From: Mesorhabditis belari
Taxonomy: Eukaryota > Nematoda > Chromadorea > Rhabditida > Rhabditidae
Reading direction: 5' to 3'
NCBI GenBank assembly: GCA_958450365.1
Contig: CAUEEP010000926.1
Coordinates: 186,001-250,000 of the forward strand
Length of the DNA stretch: 64,000 nt
Shown here: positions 9,676 through 21,500 of the stretch, piece by piece
Layout: each line of letters opens with the position of its first letter
Position numbering within the stretch: position 1 is the first letter of the stretch
The notes under the pieces: model-generated
Seen by the model: the letters and a program-made list of their open reading frames with translations, nothing else
Databases searched by the model: none
Told to the model about the DNA's origin: nothing
Position numbers and translations under genes: made by a program

Positions 9676-12600
9676 TTACTTCCAAATTTTGACAATTCCA
9701 TCATGGCTTGCTGATGCCAAAAGATTTCCGGGCAAAGTGCATAGTGAAGTGATGGCTGTTCGATGCGCCGATGTTACCTAAATGGGATGATAAAGATGAT
9801 TTTCAAATTGTTGGCTGTCGAATTCAGAAAACTTTTCAGCCACTGAGAAAACACAGACCTTTGTTTCCAACGGAGATTTCGTTCGATCGATTGCCAGCCG
9901 ATCAATCGGAGCCGCTTTCTCAAAATATCGTCGTTCCTCTCCATCCATTGCCTAAATGCGTGATGAAATTTGAAAATATGTAGGAGTAACAAACCTGCAT
10001 AGACATATCGAAAACGATTCTTTGTCGCAAAAACTCGCCAGTCGGTCGGTGTGGCCCACTCAAGTACTCGCATGCTGTTATATTGTCAAGACTCCATCTG
10101 AAAATTAAATAATTGATAATGTTTTAGGTGTAAAGTCTACCGTCGAAGTGCTCCAATGCTATCGCCGGTATAAATGAAGCCCGACTCAGGGCAAAATGCC
10201 ATCGAGGTTGTGGCGACATTTCGATCATTCTAAAAGATCATTTTGTTCTTTTATTCCAAAAGCAAACATACATCTATTTCCCTTGTTGCATTGTAATTTA
10301 ATGGTTCGCTGAGAGATGGCCAAAACACCCGTTTCCTAAAATCTGAACTAATGTTGAATGCATAACAATTCCAACCTCAATCCAGAATGAACTTCATAGG
10401 AATCAAAGTGACCCCGGTGCATGTATCCAACAAAAACCTATAAAAATTGATCAGTAAACCCAAATAATCCATAAGCCAAGCAAGTCAAACCTCTGGTCCC
10501 TCTTGTGCGTGTTGCATTTGATTCGGAAGAGCCCAAACTTTTAATGGCAATCTTGCTTCTTTGTCTTCAGTTGTCTGCCAAGTTTTTACTTCGATTGGAT
10601 ATCTTAAAAAGAATGCATAAAACTTTTGAAAATTTGCAAAACCTCAAGTCCCAAAGTGAAAGAACATAGTTTGTCGTCGAGACAACCATCCAATTCTCAC
10701 GTTCAGGGTCGATTGTAAAAGAGGTAGCCTAGGATGATAGTCTTCAAAATTAGAGAGAATTTTTATGACCAATCTGTGTAGTTCTGTAAAATTCAAAAAA
10801 CATACCAATCCATGATTGTTTGGTAACTGACGACGCCAGACAACATGTCTTCCCAGTGATCCTTGATTGGGCATTCTGAAAAGTACTAACTTTTTGATTC
10901 TGAATAAAGGAAAGCTAACCGGTAGTCAAGTAAGTAGAAATATCCGTGATGCGTTCGGGCAAAAGCAAGCTGGCCAGAGACATAGATTTGTTCAGCGGCA
11001 CCCACTTCACTTTCGAATTCAACCTAGAAAGTCACAATTAAAAAAAGAAAAAATAAATAAAAAATTCACTCGCTTCACTTACTTTGCCACAAATTTTGAT
11101 GTTATTCCCACTGCTAACATCCGCCCAAATTATCCGCCGATCTGATGCAGAGAAACATAAAAGTTGCCCATCGCAAGCCCAACCCGCCGACAGGATTTTA
11201 TGATCTGAAGAAGCCAAAAGGTGTCCGAAAAAAAAAACGAACTTTTGCTGTAAGAGCATTTTCCTTCACATTTTGTCGCCGTTGCAGCATCACCGTTGAA
11301 TAGTTTTGCATTCCAAATCTAAAAACGAAAATTTATTTAGCACAACAGCAGCACAAGCAAACCTTAATGGAGCCATCCGAAGAAGCCGAAGCAAATCGAT
11401 CACCAGTTGGTTGTACAGCTAGCCTAAAAGGAAATGTTTGCGTTCCATTTAGAAGGTGCCAGTTTTTAAACCAACTCATTGATTCTTTCCGAGTGCTCGT
11501 GTAGATGGGCAACGAGAGTGCCATGATTTGGCGAGTTATGCCATTGTTTTGTCTAAAATTAATGCAATGGGCCCATTTTTACACAAATCTCACCGTCGAT
11601 CCAGGTCTCGGTCTTCCTATTGTTTTTCGAAACTGATCGTTTTTGTGTTCAAGAAGTTCGCGGACAGCCGCATCACAAACTGTATCGCGGATAGATCGCA
11701 TCCGAGGAGCATCGTTAACGGAAAAATGATCGATTTGACGTGGTTCGACAATCACTTGACTCTGTAAATGACATATCGGTGTGTACAGAAACCTTTGAAA
11801 CAAACCCTTGTCGAGAGCTCTATTTTATCGCCAAGTACATGCTCGTGTTTTTCCACTCGTAAATTTGAATCCGAAGCCAAATCGATGACCCCATTGTATT
11901 GGGTGACTCGAGTTTCCATAGATGAACTAAAGCAATTAATTGCAACCAACTTAAGATTAGAACTTACGCTATTCTTGAGCGAACCATTTCTGGAAATAAT
12001 GAAGAAAAATTGGCCAAACGTCGCAATAAAGATTCATCTTTATCGCTGAAAAGAAACTTGTAAAAGATTATCAAGAAAAGACGTACATTGAATTGCCATT
12101 CAAGATTCTCGAGAGCACTGGATCCGACACTTTGAAGTTTCCAATGAGCCGTTGAACTTTTAAGTCGTCTAAACTTTGAAATAAACTTAAATGATGTGAA
12201 TGCAAGCTACTTAGAATCTTGCAAAACTCTTCCACTCTCTTCTCGTCCAAATCCATCACTTGACTCCAAACGGCTCGCGGAATCGGCTCTTTCAAAGAAG
12301 TGATAATCGACGTCTAAACTTAAATTAAAACGGAATAAGTCAATGTTTTAAAACTTTATTGTTCAAACGAAGCATCTTCCGTGTTAAGTACTCATCGATA
12401 TGTTGGAGAACTCGGCAATGGATCTTAATTCAAGGGTTTACTTTTTGTACAAATGCTCAACCTCAGCCAAAGTCCATTTCGAATCGAGTACAATCAGAAA
12501 GTCGACAACGGCACCACGAATCCATTCATTCTGAAAATTGTGGAGTTAAATGATAAAGATAAATTGTTAACCGGATGAGAGAGGAATGGCGTCAAGACAA

Positions 12601-15600
12601 AGAAGAGCTTTTGAACGCTTTCTTTTTCGAGTAGATCTCTGTCCGAAAGAAGTCCAATACAGTGAATGGCTCGTACGACAACCATCTCTTCATATTCAAT
12701 CACTCCCTAAAACAGAATTTTATAGAAATTTAATGGAATCACATAATTTCTATCATCAATAAACTTCCAATGGCTACATAGATTATTCAACTGTTCTATT
12801 AGCTAATAGATCTAGCTAGTAGATGAGAAGCTTTACCTGATTTAGCAACGCGTGAAGAATATCGACACTTTTCTTGTGAATAACACAGTGTGGGAGTGCA
12901 TCAAAGAACACGGCTCGTAACCTTGAAACAAATTTTATACGTTTCAAAAAAGTTCACTATCTAACCTCCAATCTTGTTTAATGTTGAAGAACGTGACCAT
13001 ATGTTGCAAAGGAAAACCGGAATCCGAATCTAAACTCAAAGGTTTAAAATCGAAAACGTTTTTGCTTACCTTTAATCGAGTCGGTGAATACGTGTAGCTT
13101 CTCAAGAGACTCCCTGTCAACCACACATTGTTTAATTTCATTGCCGCGCGAGCAAAGGTGCACAAAAATGCCGGCAATTGCCTAAAATATTCTTTAACAA
13201 GGCAGCTAAGTAAATTCTACTTTAAACAACGCCAGTGCTTCTCGATCATGTTGATTAGCATCTAAATTTTGTATAAAGGCATGTTCTCCTTCGAACCTTA
13301 CCATTTATCACCTCAGCTCCCGATGTTTCATCATCAACAGACTCCTGCTGAAGTGAACGAGACGTGATCATGTATCTAAATCAATATTATTTTTGCAGTA
13401 AATTAATTAAAACCTATTCGCCGTTTCAGCAATTTTTCCTAAACAAGTCGCCAGTGTCATGTGAACCGCTGAATCGGGCCGAGTTGTGTCTTGAGCGATT
13501 GTATCCTAAAGCACGATAAGTTTTAAACTTTAAAGTTATGTAGATTTTAAACAATAAAATTCTTAAATAAAGGGCGCAAATCTTTCTTACAAATTTTGGC
13601 AGAAGGTAGTCCATAAATACGGCCGCTTCTTCTTGTGTCGTTGGTTCAAATGCGGCAAGCAATGTTGTGATCGAGAGAATGGCTCTTCCACGCACAGTTG
13701 CTTCGTTGTCCATCAAAGCCGCATGAACCTAGAATGGGAAAGGTTTCTAAAGAATTAAAGTAGAGCTTTTAAAAAATACTAAACTCACTAACCAGGAATG
13801 GAAGTATTCTATCAATAGCGATCGAAGAATTGGTCAGCTTCGAGAACTCGAGCAACAAACGCATCGCTTCCTAAAAGTTTTTTCGATCAAGCTAAAACTC
13901 CAAAAACATTTACAATTTTGATAGGAATCGCTCGCAAAGCTCGAAAATTTGAAGTGATGAGACCAATAAATAAGACAGATGCCTAAAATGTTTTTGAATG
14001 AGAAAATTAATTTAAAATTTAACCTGTTTACTATTTTCTTGCGCTGTAATTTGAGGCCAGATCACCGTTTTCATATCACTGGATATTCTAAATTATTTAT
14101 AAAAACTATTTAAACTAAAGTGGTTTACCTTTCAATAATATCATCAGGTTCAAAACAAGAAATCGATCGATGATTCACATCAATATCCTCAATTGAAACA
14201 CTATTCAAGTTTGATACCTGAAACAATGAAATCTTGCAAAAAAGGTTTACTAAAACGGAACCTCTTTTGATCGAAAAACATTTAAGTAATTGTACAAGAA
14301 CACCTCGAAGACAGGCGGGAAAAGATGCGAGAACTCAGCAAGCTGAAAATTAAGCTTGCATTTTCCTTCAAAATTTAGTTCTAGATAAAATTTGCCTTGT
14401 TAAAAACCTACAACTTTTGAAGCAGTTGGCCGGAGATTTGGCTCTCTTGCAAGGAGAATCCGTAAAAGTGGTCGCAGTGGTGATGAAACTGGAGCAAGTA
14501 AACTAAAAACACCATTTTCCGCGATTAAAAAAGCCTGAGAAACTTACGTATCCAGAAATTGTGCCGCTTCCGCTGGTCCCATTGCTCTGTACATGCACAA
14601 ACCTCCATACGAAAACGGTGCTTGTCCATCGCAAACCATTTCATAAATCACACAACCCGTTGAAAACATGTCCATTGAGTGACGAAGGCATTCTAATACA
14701 TACAACCTAATTGTTCAGCTCATTTAAAAATAACATACCATATTGCAAGAAACGGCCCTCTTGTCGACTATACTCTTCGGACCCCAAAAATCGCTCAGGC
14801 GCTATGTAGCACGTTTGTCTCCTCGAGGTGTCAAAGTAGTAAGTGTAGTTTGAAGGATTATCCTAAAACTCTGACTTTACGATAAGCCAATTAAACTTTT
14901 GATCCAACATTAGTTTAAGCATCTGTAAATCAAATTAATAAAAATGTTTTACCAGTTCCTCAACGAACTTACCACTGGTAGAAATGCGGGTTTGAATGAA
15001 GCAAAATCGGTCAATTGTAGCCAATTCGACGACGAGATGAGAATGTTTTCGCTCTTTATGTCACCATGACAAATTTTTGACTCTTCGCATTGTAGTAAGG
15101 CCTGTAAGTAAGGAAGCTCAAAAAAATGAAAAGGCGAACCTTAAACAATTGGTACATGTACCACAGTCTCTCGGTTTCGACAACAAACGGTCGGGTGCTC
15201 AAACGATCAAACAGGGTGTACTTTTGATAAGGTCGACAGCTTACGGCATATTTTGCTTTTTTCTAAAAAGATAAATTTATGTTTTTCTTGATAAAAAAAT
15301 ATATAGCTAGATTCTACTCCAAAAACCAACCAAAATCTTTTTCACAGTGCAACAATTTGCCGTGTTGATTAAAGCATCACGTATTTGCAGAATCACAGCA
15401 CAATGAGCCTCAATTTGGGATGGATCCGCCGTTAATTGAGAGGGGTCAGCCGCCGGGAAAACGAACACTTTCAAAACCTGAATCAAAGGTCATACTTCCA
15501 AGATCAAGGTTTTAAAAAAATTAATTGGCAATGCCAAAAATTACCTGCAAGCCATTTTCGTTCGTTCTGCCACGAGCGACTTTCATGAAACGTGTGCTTC

Positions 15601-15738
15601 CTAGCCTAAAAACAGAAAATAACAAACTAGAAAGTGTAAAACTCGCCTTTCTATAGAGTCTTGCTCAACAAAATCGTTGATGTAAAACTCAACGGGCATG
15701 ATCTCCGCCGGAGTCGTCGCAGATAACGAGTTCCCCAT
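9676..15738 (-). CDS. vps-15: VPS15 / PI3-kinase regulatory subunit 4 (PIK3R4) orthologue
   Basis: Regulatory subunit of the class III phosphatidylinositol 3-kinase (VPS34) complex, which acts in endosomal sorting and autophagy. The start at 15738 gives [19 protein letters not shown], with Gly2 placed for N-myristoylation as in the family. Exons 15738-15647, 15605-15545, 15477-15331, 15262-15140, 15101-14973 and 14862-14739 join in phase. They give [12 protein letters not shown], the VLKVF lysine, HGDIKSEN (HGD in place of HRD, typical of VPS15), TDFASFKP in place of DFG, and [22 protein letters not shown] block follows at about 14.65 kb. HEAT-like helices lie at about 14.3-12.0 kb, and WD40 repeats run from about 11.5 kb to the end ([22 protein letters not shown]). 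The last exon ends [14 protein letters not shown] and a TAA at 9678-9676. Intron 1 appears to use a GC donor (AG|GCGAGT). No frame break was seen in the parts read; middle exon edges were not all fixed. Confidence 0.93.
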
Positions 15739-15903
15739 GGTGAAACTGAAATACACACATTTTATGCAAAGTTATCGTTCTTTTGAAGCATAAACAAGAA
15801 AAGTAAACGAAGAAATAGCCGTTTTTGTTAACTAACTAGGGAATTTAATCTTAGCAAAACGAAGCATAAAAAGAACTGTGTGGATGCTTTCAAATTTTCT
15901 TGC

Positions 15904-16000
15904 AATACACAATTCGAAGTGGCCGACCCATCTACCTTATTTAGGCAAGTCAATTGAAGTCGGTTGTGGTCAAGTGATGTGAAAGCGTTGTGCATTGTAG
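15904..16000. mobile_element. Short element N upstream of VPS15
   Basis: A 97-bp sequence, nearly identical to 28530-28626, with inverted ends AATACACAA and TTGTGCATT. It lies 166 bp upstream of the VPS15 start, where it could influence the promoter. Confidence 0.7.
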
Positions 16001-16199
16001 TGGCTCGTTCGGATCTTTCTTTCGACACAAAAACAGAACTTTTGACTTTAGCAATGCTAATAGTAAAACAAACATTTACATCATCACACAGTAATCGTTT
16101 TATAACGATTTCCAAAAATTTCTATTCAACAATAATGAAAATCTTTATTCGCTGTAATTGGTGAAAAATTTTCCATGTTTCTGGAGGGGCCGTTTAATA

Positions 16200-17619
16200 T
16201 TACTTGAAGTTGGAGTGCTTCATTGCGTTCTCTTTCTCCTTGCTGTCATTTACGTCGTTCGTTTCTCCCTAAAATCGAAAAATTATTAATTTTAGATATT
16301 CCTTTTGCAGAGACAGACTTCAATTCAGAAACAACCAAAAAAAATTAGAAACAACAAACAAACAAATTGAGTCTTGATAACTTTTAAAACTGCTGAATAC
16401 TGGATCAACAAGGAAAACTCAAAACCAACCGAAATGACATTGTTAGCTTTGGGTTTCAAGACACCGGATAGCCATGGAGAGCTAGCCTCTTGATGGAATT
16501 CACGGAACACGCCGTGCATGCTCTTGCTTGGACCTAAATAAAAAAATTCAAATAGTGCATAAATTAGAAAAAACCTGAGCAACATTGGAGCTGCAACTCA
16601 AGAGGCCATTGCTCACGTCGAGCTGAGTAGGAGGCCGAAGCACGCCCAACACACATTGACAACGCTGCTAAATAATCAAAAAAATTAGAATTAAAATAAC
16701 TTACAATTAACCAGACCCTAATGTAAAAACAAAAGCTTTCAACAACTCACCGGGACCAGCAATGTTCAGGGTACATTTGGCGGTGCTGTTGCTTTGACTC
16801 CGACCCGTCTCCTGAATTTGATAGGTAAATTAATAGGTGCTATAGTAGTTGGGGGGGATTTTTCTTTGCTAAATGAGCCGATTTTTTGCACCCTGAGATT
16901 TTGACTATGTTGAATAGATTGGTGATGGTTTCACACAACATTTCACAACTTTTAACAAGGTTTATAACAAATAGCAACAAAAATAACAACAACAAAATGT
17001 CAACAAGTTACCAACGAAGACATGACTCAAGATAACGGGTACTTTTTGGCCGTTTCATCCCAGAATAAGTACATTTGTTACAAACGTTGTTAAAAGTTGC
17101 AAAATATTGTGTGAAACCATCACCAATCGATTCAGAATAGTCAAAAAACTCAGCTCATTTGGCAAAAAAAAGTTTTGCCCCCCTCCACTCCCAACTACTA
17201 TACTCCCAATTATTAGGCATCAACATCTCGAAAAAGCAATACTATATTATCTTAACAAAAAGCTTAACCATACCAAGCCCTCGTGAATGCTCTCATCGAT
17301 GGGAATATATTGATGTCTCGCTGATGTTCCCCTTTTTACTGTTGATCGTCCCGTTGCCTCGATTCCCTTTCCATCGTCACGCACCTCCTTCTCAATATCG
17401 ACATCGACAAGCTGAAAAACAAATGAATAAGAATGGATAAGAAGAATCCAATGAATAAGAAGAATCAAATGAATAAGAAGCTTGAATAATGTCTTTTGAT
17501 AAGCCTTGACTAATTCAACTGACTAAACAACTAAAGAACTTTTTCACAAGTTTGTTATAAGCTGAAATGCAAACCTTTCCGCTAAAATCGCTCGTTTCCT
17601 GTGTGGCCTCAAGAGACAT
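16200..17619 (-). CDS. Small spliced gene of unknown function
   Basis: Six exons chain in consistent phase on the minus strand. The start exon encodes MSLEATQETSDFSGK (17619 to about 17575). Then come LVDVDIEKEVRDDGKGIEAT..., ETGRSQSNSTAKCTLNIAGP, AALSMCVGRASASYSARRE..., PSKSMHGVFREFHQEASS..., and a last exon GETNDVNDSKEKENAMK ending at TAA 16202-16200. The product is roughly 190 residues, with a charged N-terminal half and a Lys/Glu/Asp-rich tail. I do not recognise a family. The SNSTAKCTLNIAG segment faintly recalls the end of an I-set Ig fold, too weak to call. The gene lies between GT31 copy 2 and VPS15 on the same strand, 462 bp upstream of the VPS15 start, so co-transcription is possible but unproved. 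The intron between the second and third exons carries a foldback element (16842-17203). Confidence 0.6.
16842..17203. mobile_element. Foldback element I in an intron of the small gene
   Basis: TATAGTAGTTGGG at the left and CCCAACTACTATA at the right, with long inverted arms (GATTGGTGATGGTTTCACAC and inverse), about 362 bp. It lies between the exons ending EGL and starting ETG of the gene at 16200-17619. Confidence 0.7.
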
Positions 17620-17763
17620 GTCGACAACGAGGTAAAATAAGACGCACAAGTCAATAAAAATGAGGAAAAGTTTTTGCGCCACATAGATAACGCCACATAG
17701 AGCTTTGTATGCAAATTTATTGATCGCATGCAAATTTTGTTTACAACGGGGAAAGCGTGTTTC

Positions 17764-17817
17764 TATTTGCCGTGTTGTGTGGTTGACAAAGTTTCAAAGT
17801 TATTCAAAAGCAAAATA
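17764..17817. repeat. Left 54-bp direct repeat around family G
   Basis: TATTTGCCGTGTTGTGTGGT to TCAAAAGCAAAATA, repeated in the same direction at 18231-18284. It begins and ends with TA. Confidence 0.9.
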
Positions 17818-18230
17818 TTAGGCTGATGGAAGTCCTTTCCGATTTTTTGGAAGAATACCTTAAATTTGTCCAATTTTGACGTTTTATAGCTCACCCTAAA
17901 GCTGAATTCAAGACGAATCGATTGGTAAAAACCGTTTTGAGATTCTGAAAATGCGTGTCGTGAAAATGCGAAAATATTTTTGACGCTGATCACGAAACAC
18001 ATGTTTTTAGCCTAGGTTTCTGCACGGAAAACTAACGAAACGTGAAAACAACCATTTTTTGGCCTTTACTAAAAGAGCTGTAAAAACTTTTAAAAAAGAG
18101 ATATCTCAAAACGGTTTTTACCAATCGATCCGTCTTCAATTCAGCTTTAGGATGAGCTATAAAACGTCAAAATTCGACAAATTTAAGGTACTCTCCCAAA
18201 AAATCGGAAAGGACTTTTCCATCAACCCAA
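17818..18230. mobile_element. Family G mariner-like element flanked by 54-bp direct repeats
   Basis: Ends TTAGGCTGATGG and CCATCAACCCAA with TA at each side, 413 bp, palindromic arms. The expected TA duplication is embedded in perfect or near-perfect 54-bp direct repeats (17764-17817 and 18231-18284) that touch the element exactly. Confidence 0.85.
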
Positions 18231-18284
18231 TATTTGCCGTGTTGTGTGGTTGACAAAGTTTCAAAGTTATTCAAAAGCAAAATA
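18231..18284. repeat. Right 54-bp direct repeat around family G
   Basis: Same sequence as 17764-17817, directly after the right end of the element. Confidence 0.9.
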
Positions 18285-18559
18285 GATAAGTTATTATTTA
18301 AGAGGCACATTCTCTTTGATCCGACAAATAGTAATATGCAAATTCACGAGAAAACAAATCATTTCAATCACGTGCATGTGCCATTTTTCAATAGATCCCA
18401 AATCTCTTTACGCTTTCGATTCTAAATTCGGGTTTTTTTTTAGCTTTTTAAGAAACTTTACATAGCAATGACGCGACAAAACGGAGGTGACCATTTTTTT
18501 GGACTTAGAACAAGCGATTGCTCGACGTTGAAAGATCTGAAATCTCATGAATTGCTCTC

Positions 18560-21500
18560 TCAATAATTGCGTTTACCAGCTGGGCTGCAATTTTTAGGCT
18601 TAAAAACTTTTACCTTTAGAGTTTTTGCCTTTCTTTGTGGACAATAGGTTCGAAAAATCTCGCCAAGATTTTTTCTCTTCACTCGAGCTTTGAAAGCCAA
18701 AACGCCAGTGAAAAAGACGTCCTCAACAACGAGAGCCTGGGAATTGTGTGGAAAATATTTACAGCAAATATATTGGGACTCATTATTTGTTAATTTCTTA
18801 CCTTCACACTGTGCCTGTGGTTTATACTGTACCTGTGGTTTGTACTGTACTTCTGGCTTATTCAGCTCATACAGTACCCATCGTTTATATAGTATCCATA
18901 GCTTATACAGTACTCAAAAGTGATTTGAATTTATTTTACCGAATGATTACTCGCATGGCTGAGTAACTTCTTGAGTTGGCGTATTGGAATCATGTACGCT
19001 GGTCCACCGCAATACCGTGGATAAACCGGTTTGTAATAGTGCTTCAAGGGGACGTACCTAGAAGTTCAAAGTTGAGAATCAAACAAAAGAAACTCAACCA
19101 AAGATATTCAGCCAAAGATTTAGATTCTCTTATTTCTTCTACTTACCAAGGACTACAAATGTTTCGATTCGGTTGAACGGGATCCCAGAGGAGACACGAG
19201 ATTTTCTGCTCATTCCATTTGACCTAAGAATTTTGGCAGTTCGATAAAGCAAAATTTGTTCAGTTTTGTATACCTGAAGATATCCGTAAAGTTTGCTTAC
19301 CCACCTGTGAGGAAAGCCGATCCAAGTTCGCCACCGTATCCTTTCCATCGATCTGAACACACTAGGGAATGTTGTCAAGTCAAGATCGAGTTTTCACATG
19401 AGCTTCGGCTTTTCTGATAGAGTTTTCAACGGGGATCTTGAATCTGCTTTTAGCTTTTCCGAAACGCTTCTGTAATGCAAGATATTTGGCATTAGGAAAT
19501 GATGAGAAAAGCTTGTAAACCAGTCAAAAAAAAACGCCAAACTTTGTATGCTAAATATCTCGCATTACAGAAGTGTTCCGGAAAAAACTAAAAGCAGATT
19601 CAAGATCCCCGTTGAAAACTCTATCAGATGGCCCAGGGCACATGTGGAAACTCGATCTTGACTTAACAAAATTCCTTAATCAGTTTCAAATCTTATTCAA
19701 TTTTTCAAACCTTTAACATTTGCCCGTTCTTTTTATGTTTCACCAACCAAAGGTACGCTATTAACTCCTAAATTTTAACATTCTTGAATAGTCATTGAAA
19801 TCATTTAAGTAATTTAAATAGTCATTAACATTTAAACTCACTTTCAACACTAAATTCGGATATATTTCCGAAATATTCGTATAAAGGACATCGCTCTCGA
19901 AGAGATTTTCTGGGTTTCTCGGTTTTCCGACAATGAAATAATATTGTGCGGATCCGTTCTAGAATGGGAAAATGTGTTTTAGAAGATTTGCTTACCCGGA
20001 TCACTTTACTTTCATTAGGATTGAGCCAAGTTTCGCGAATCTCTTTTCGAACTTTCGTGTTATTTACGGAATGAATGACAAAAACAACAAAAGTAGTGTT
20101 TGGAGAGGGCGGTTTCGGGGCTTTTAGGATGAATCTAAAATACAGTTTTTTTGATATTTTTGATAATCATTTCTATTTTCCTTAAAGGGGGGTATTAATC
20201 GCGGCCGGGTGACCATAAAAAATTTTTTACGGCAACCACCTGTTTTTTTTATTTTAATATCGTTGATTTTATTATAAAAAGAATAAAAATCACCCGGCTA
20301 GAGTGATTTGATGGGTTTACAAATTTTTGGAGACACTGCAAGGCTTGGAGAAGAACAAGATCGTCACTCATCAGACACCTCAGCTAAAAGGCACCTATTT
20401 GAGAAAACTAAAACCACAAGCGACCACAAATGGAAAAAAGATCTAATTGTGTCAATCAAAGCGCTGAAGACGTCCTACGGTGGAGGAGATCCAGTCACTT
20501 CTGGTGAAGATGTGCTGGAAATTGATAAGATAGGAAGCCGATTTGAGGAACTGCTGTACTTGAGCGAAGATCAAAGTGAGCAAGAGGAAGAATTATAGAT
20601 TAACAATTTATTTTTATTGTTTTTTGTGCTTTTTATTTTGTTTTTAAATTTATCTGCAACTAAAACGCAATCGACCTAGACTGTGCTGAGGTGTCTGATG
20701 AGTGAAGATCTTGTTTTTTCCAAGCCTTGCAGCGTCTCCAAAAATTTGTAAACCCATCAAATCACTCTAGCCGGGTGTTTTTTATTCTTTTTATAATAAA
20801 ATCAGCGATATTAAAATAAAAAAATAGGTGGTTGCCGTAAAAAATTTTTTATCGTCACCCGACCGCGATTAATACCCCCCCCACATCGGCGCGAAATAAG
20901 GCAAAAATGCGTTTTCTATCGGATTTTTCTGGGAGTACCTTTTTTAGATGCGGAAAATTGTGCTGATTCCGAATCTGAAGGAATTTTCCAAATCCCTCTG
21001 ACAGTCATTTTTAAAATTTAGTTTTAGCGGTTTTTTGGTCATTTTGTATGAGAAATTTTGTGGTACCCTGCAGTTTGGGGCTCGTAACTCGAAAACGAGG
21101 GTCTAGAACCAAAAACGAAGGGATTAGTTTAATTCTAGAGACTCTTACGAACATTTTGATGCAAAAAGCATCAAATTTGCTCAACTCTACAAAAAGTTAT
21201 AACATTTTTTAAAGAAGAAATGAGAAAATTTAAAAAATTCTCTATTGCACAATTGTTTTGTTCAAAAGAACAATGTAGCTATGTATCGTATTCACTCAAA
21301 ACAATTAAGGAATATGCAAAATAATGACTGAAGTGCGCGGGAGAGTCGAACCAACAACCCCCGTACTTTTGCGCTGGATTGACGTCGCGCGCCTTAGACC
21401 ACTCGGCCACGGTTTCCCCTGATGTTTTTAGTGTATTTTGCAAAATTTCTTTAAAGATGTTATAACTTTTTGTAGAGTTGAGAAAATTTGATGATTTTTG

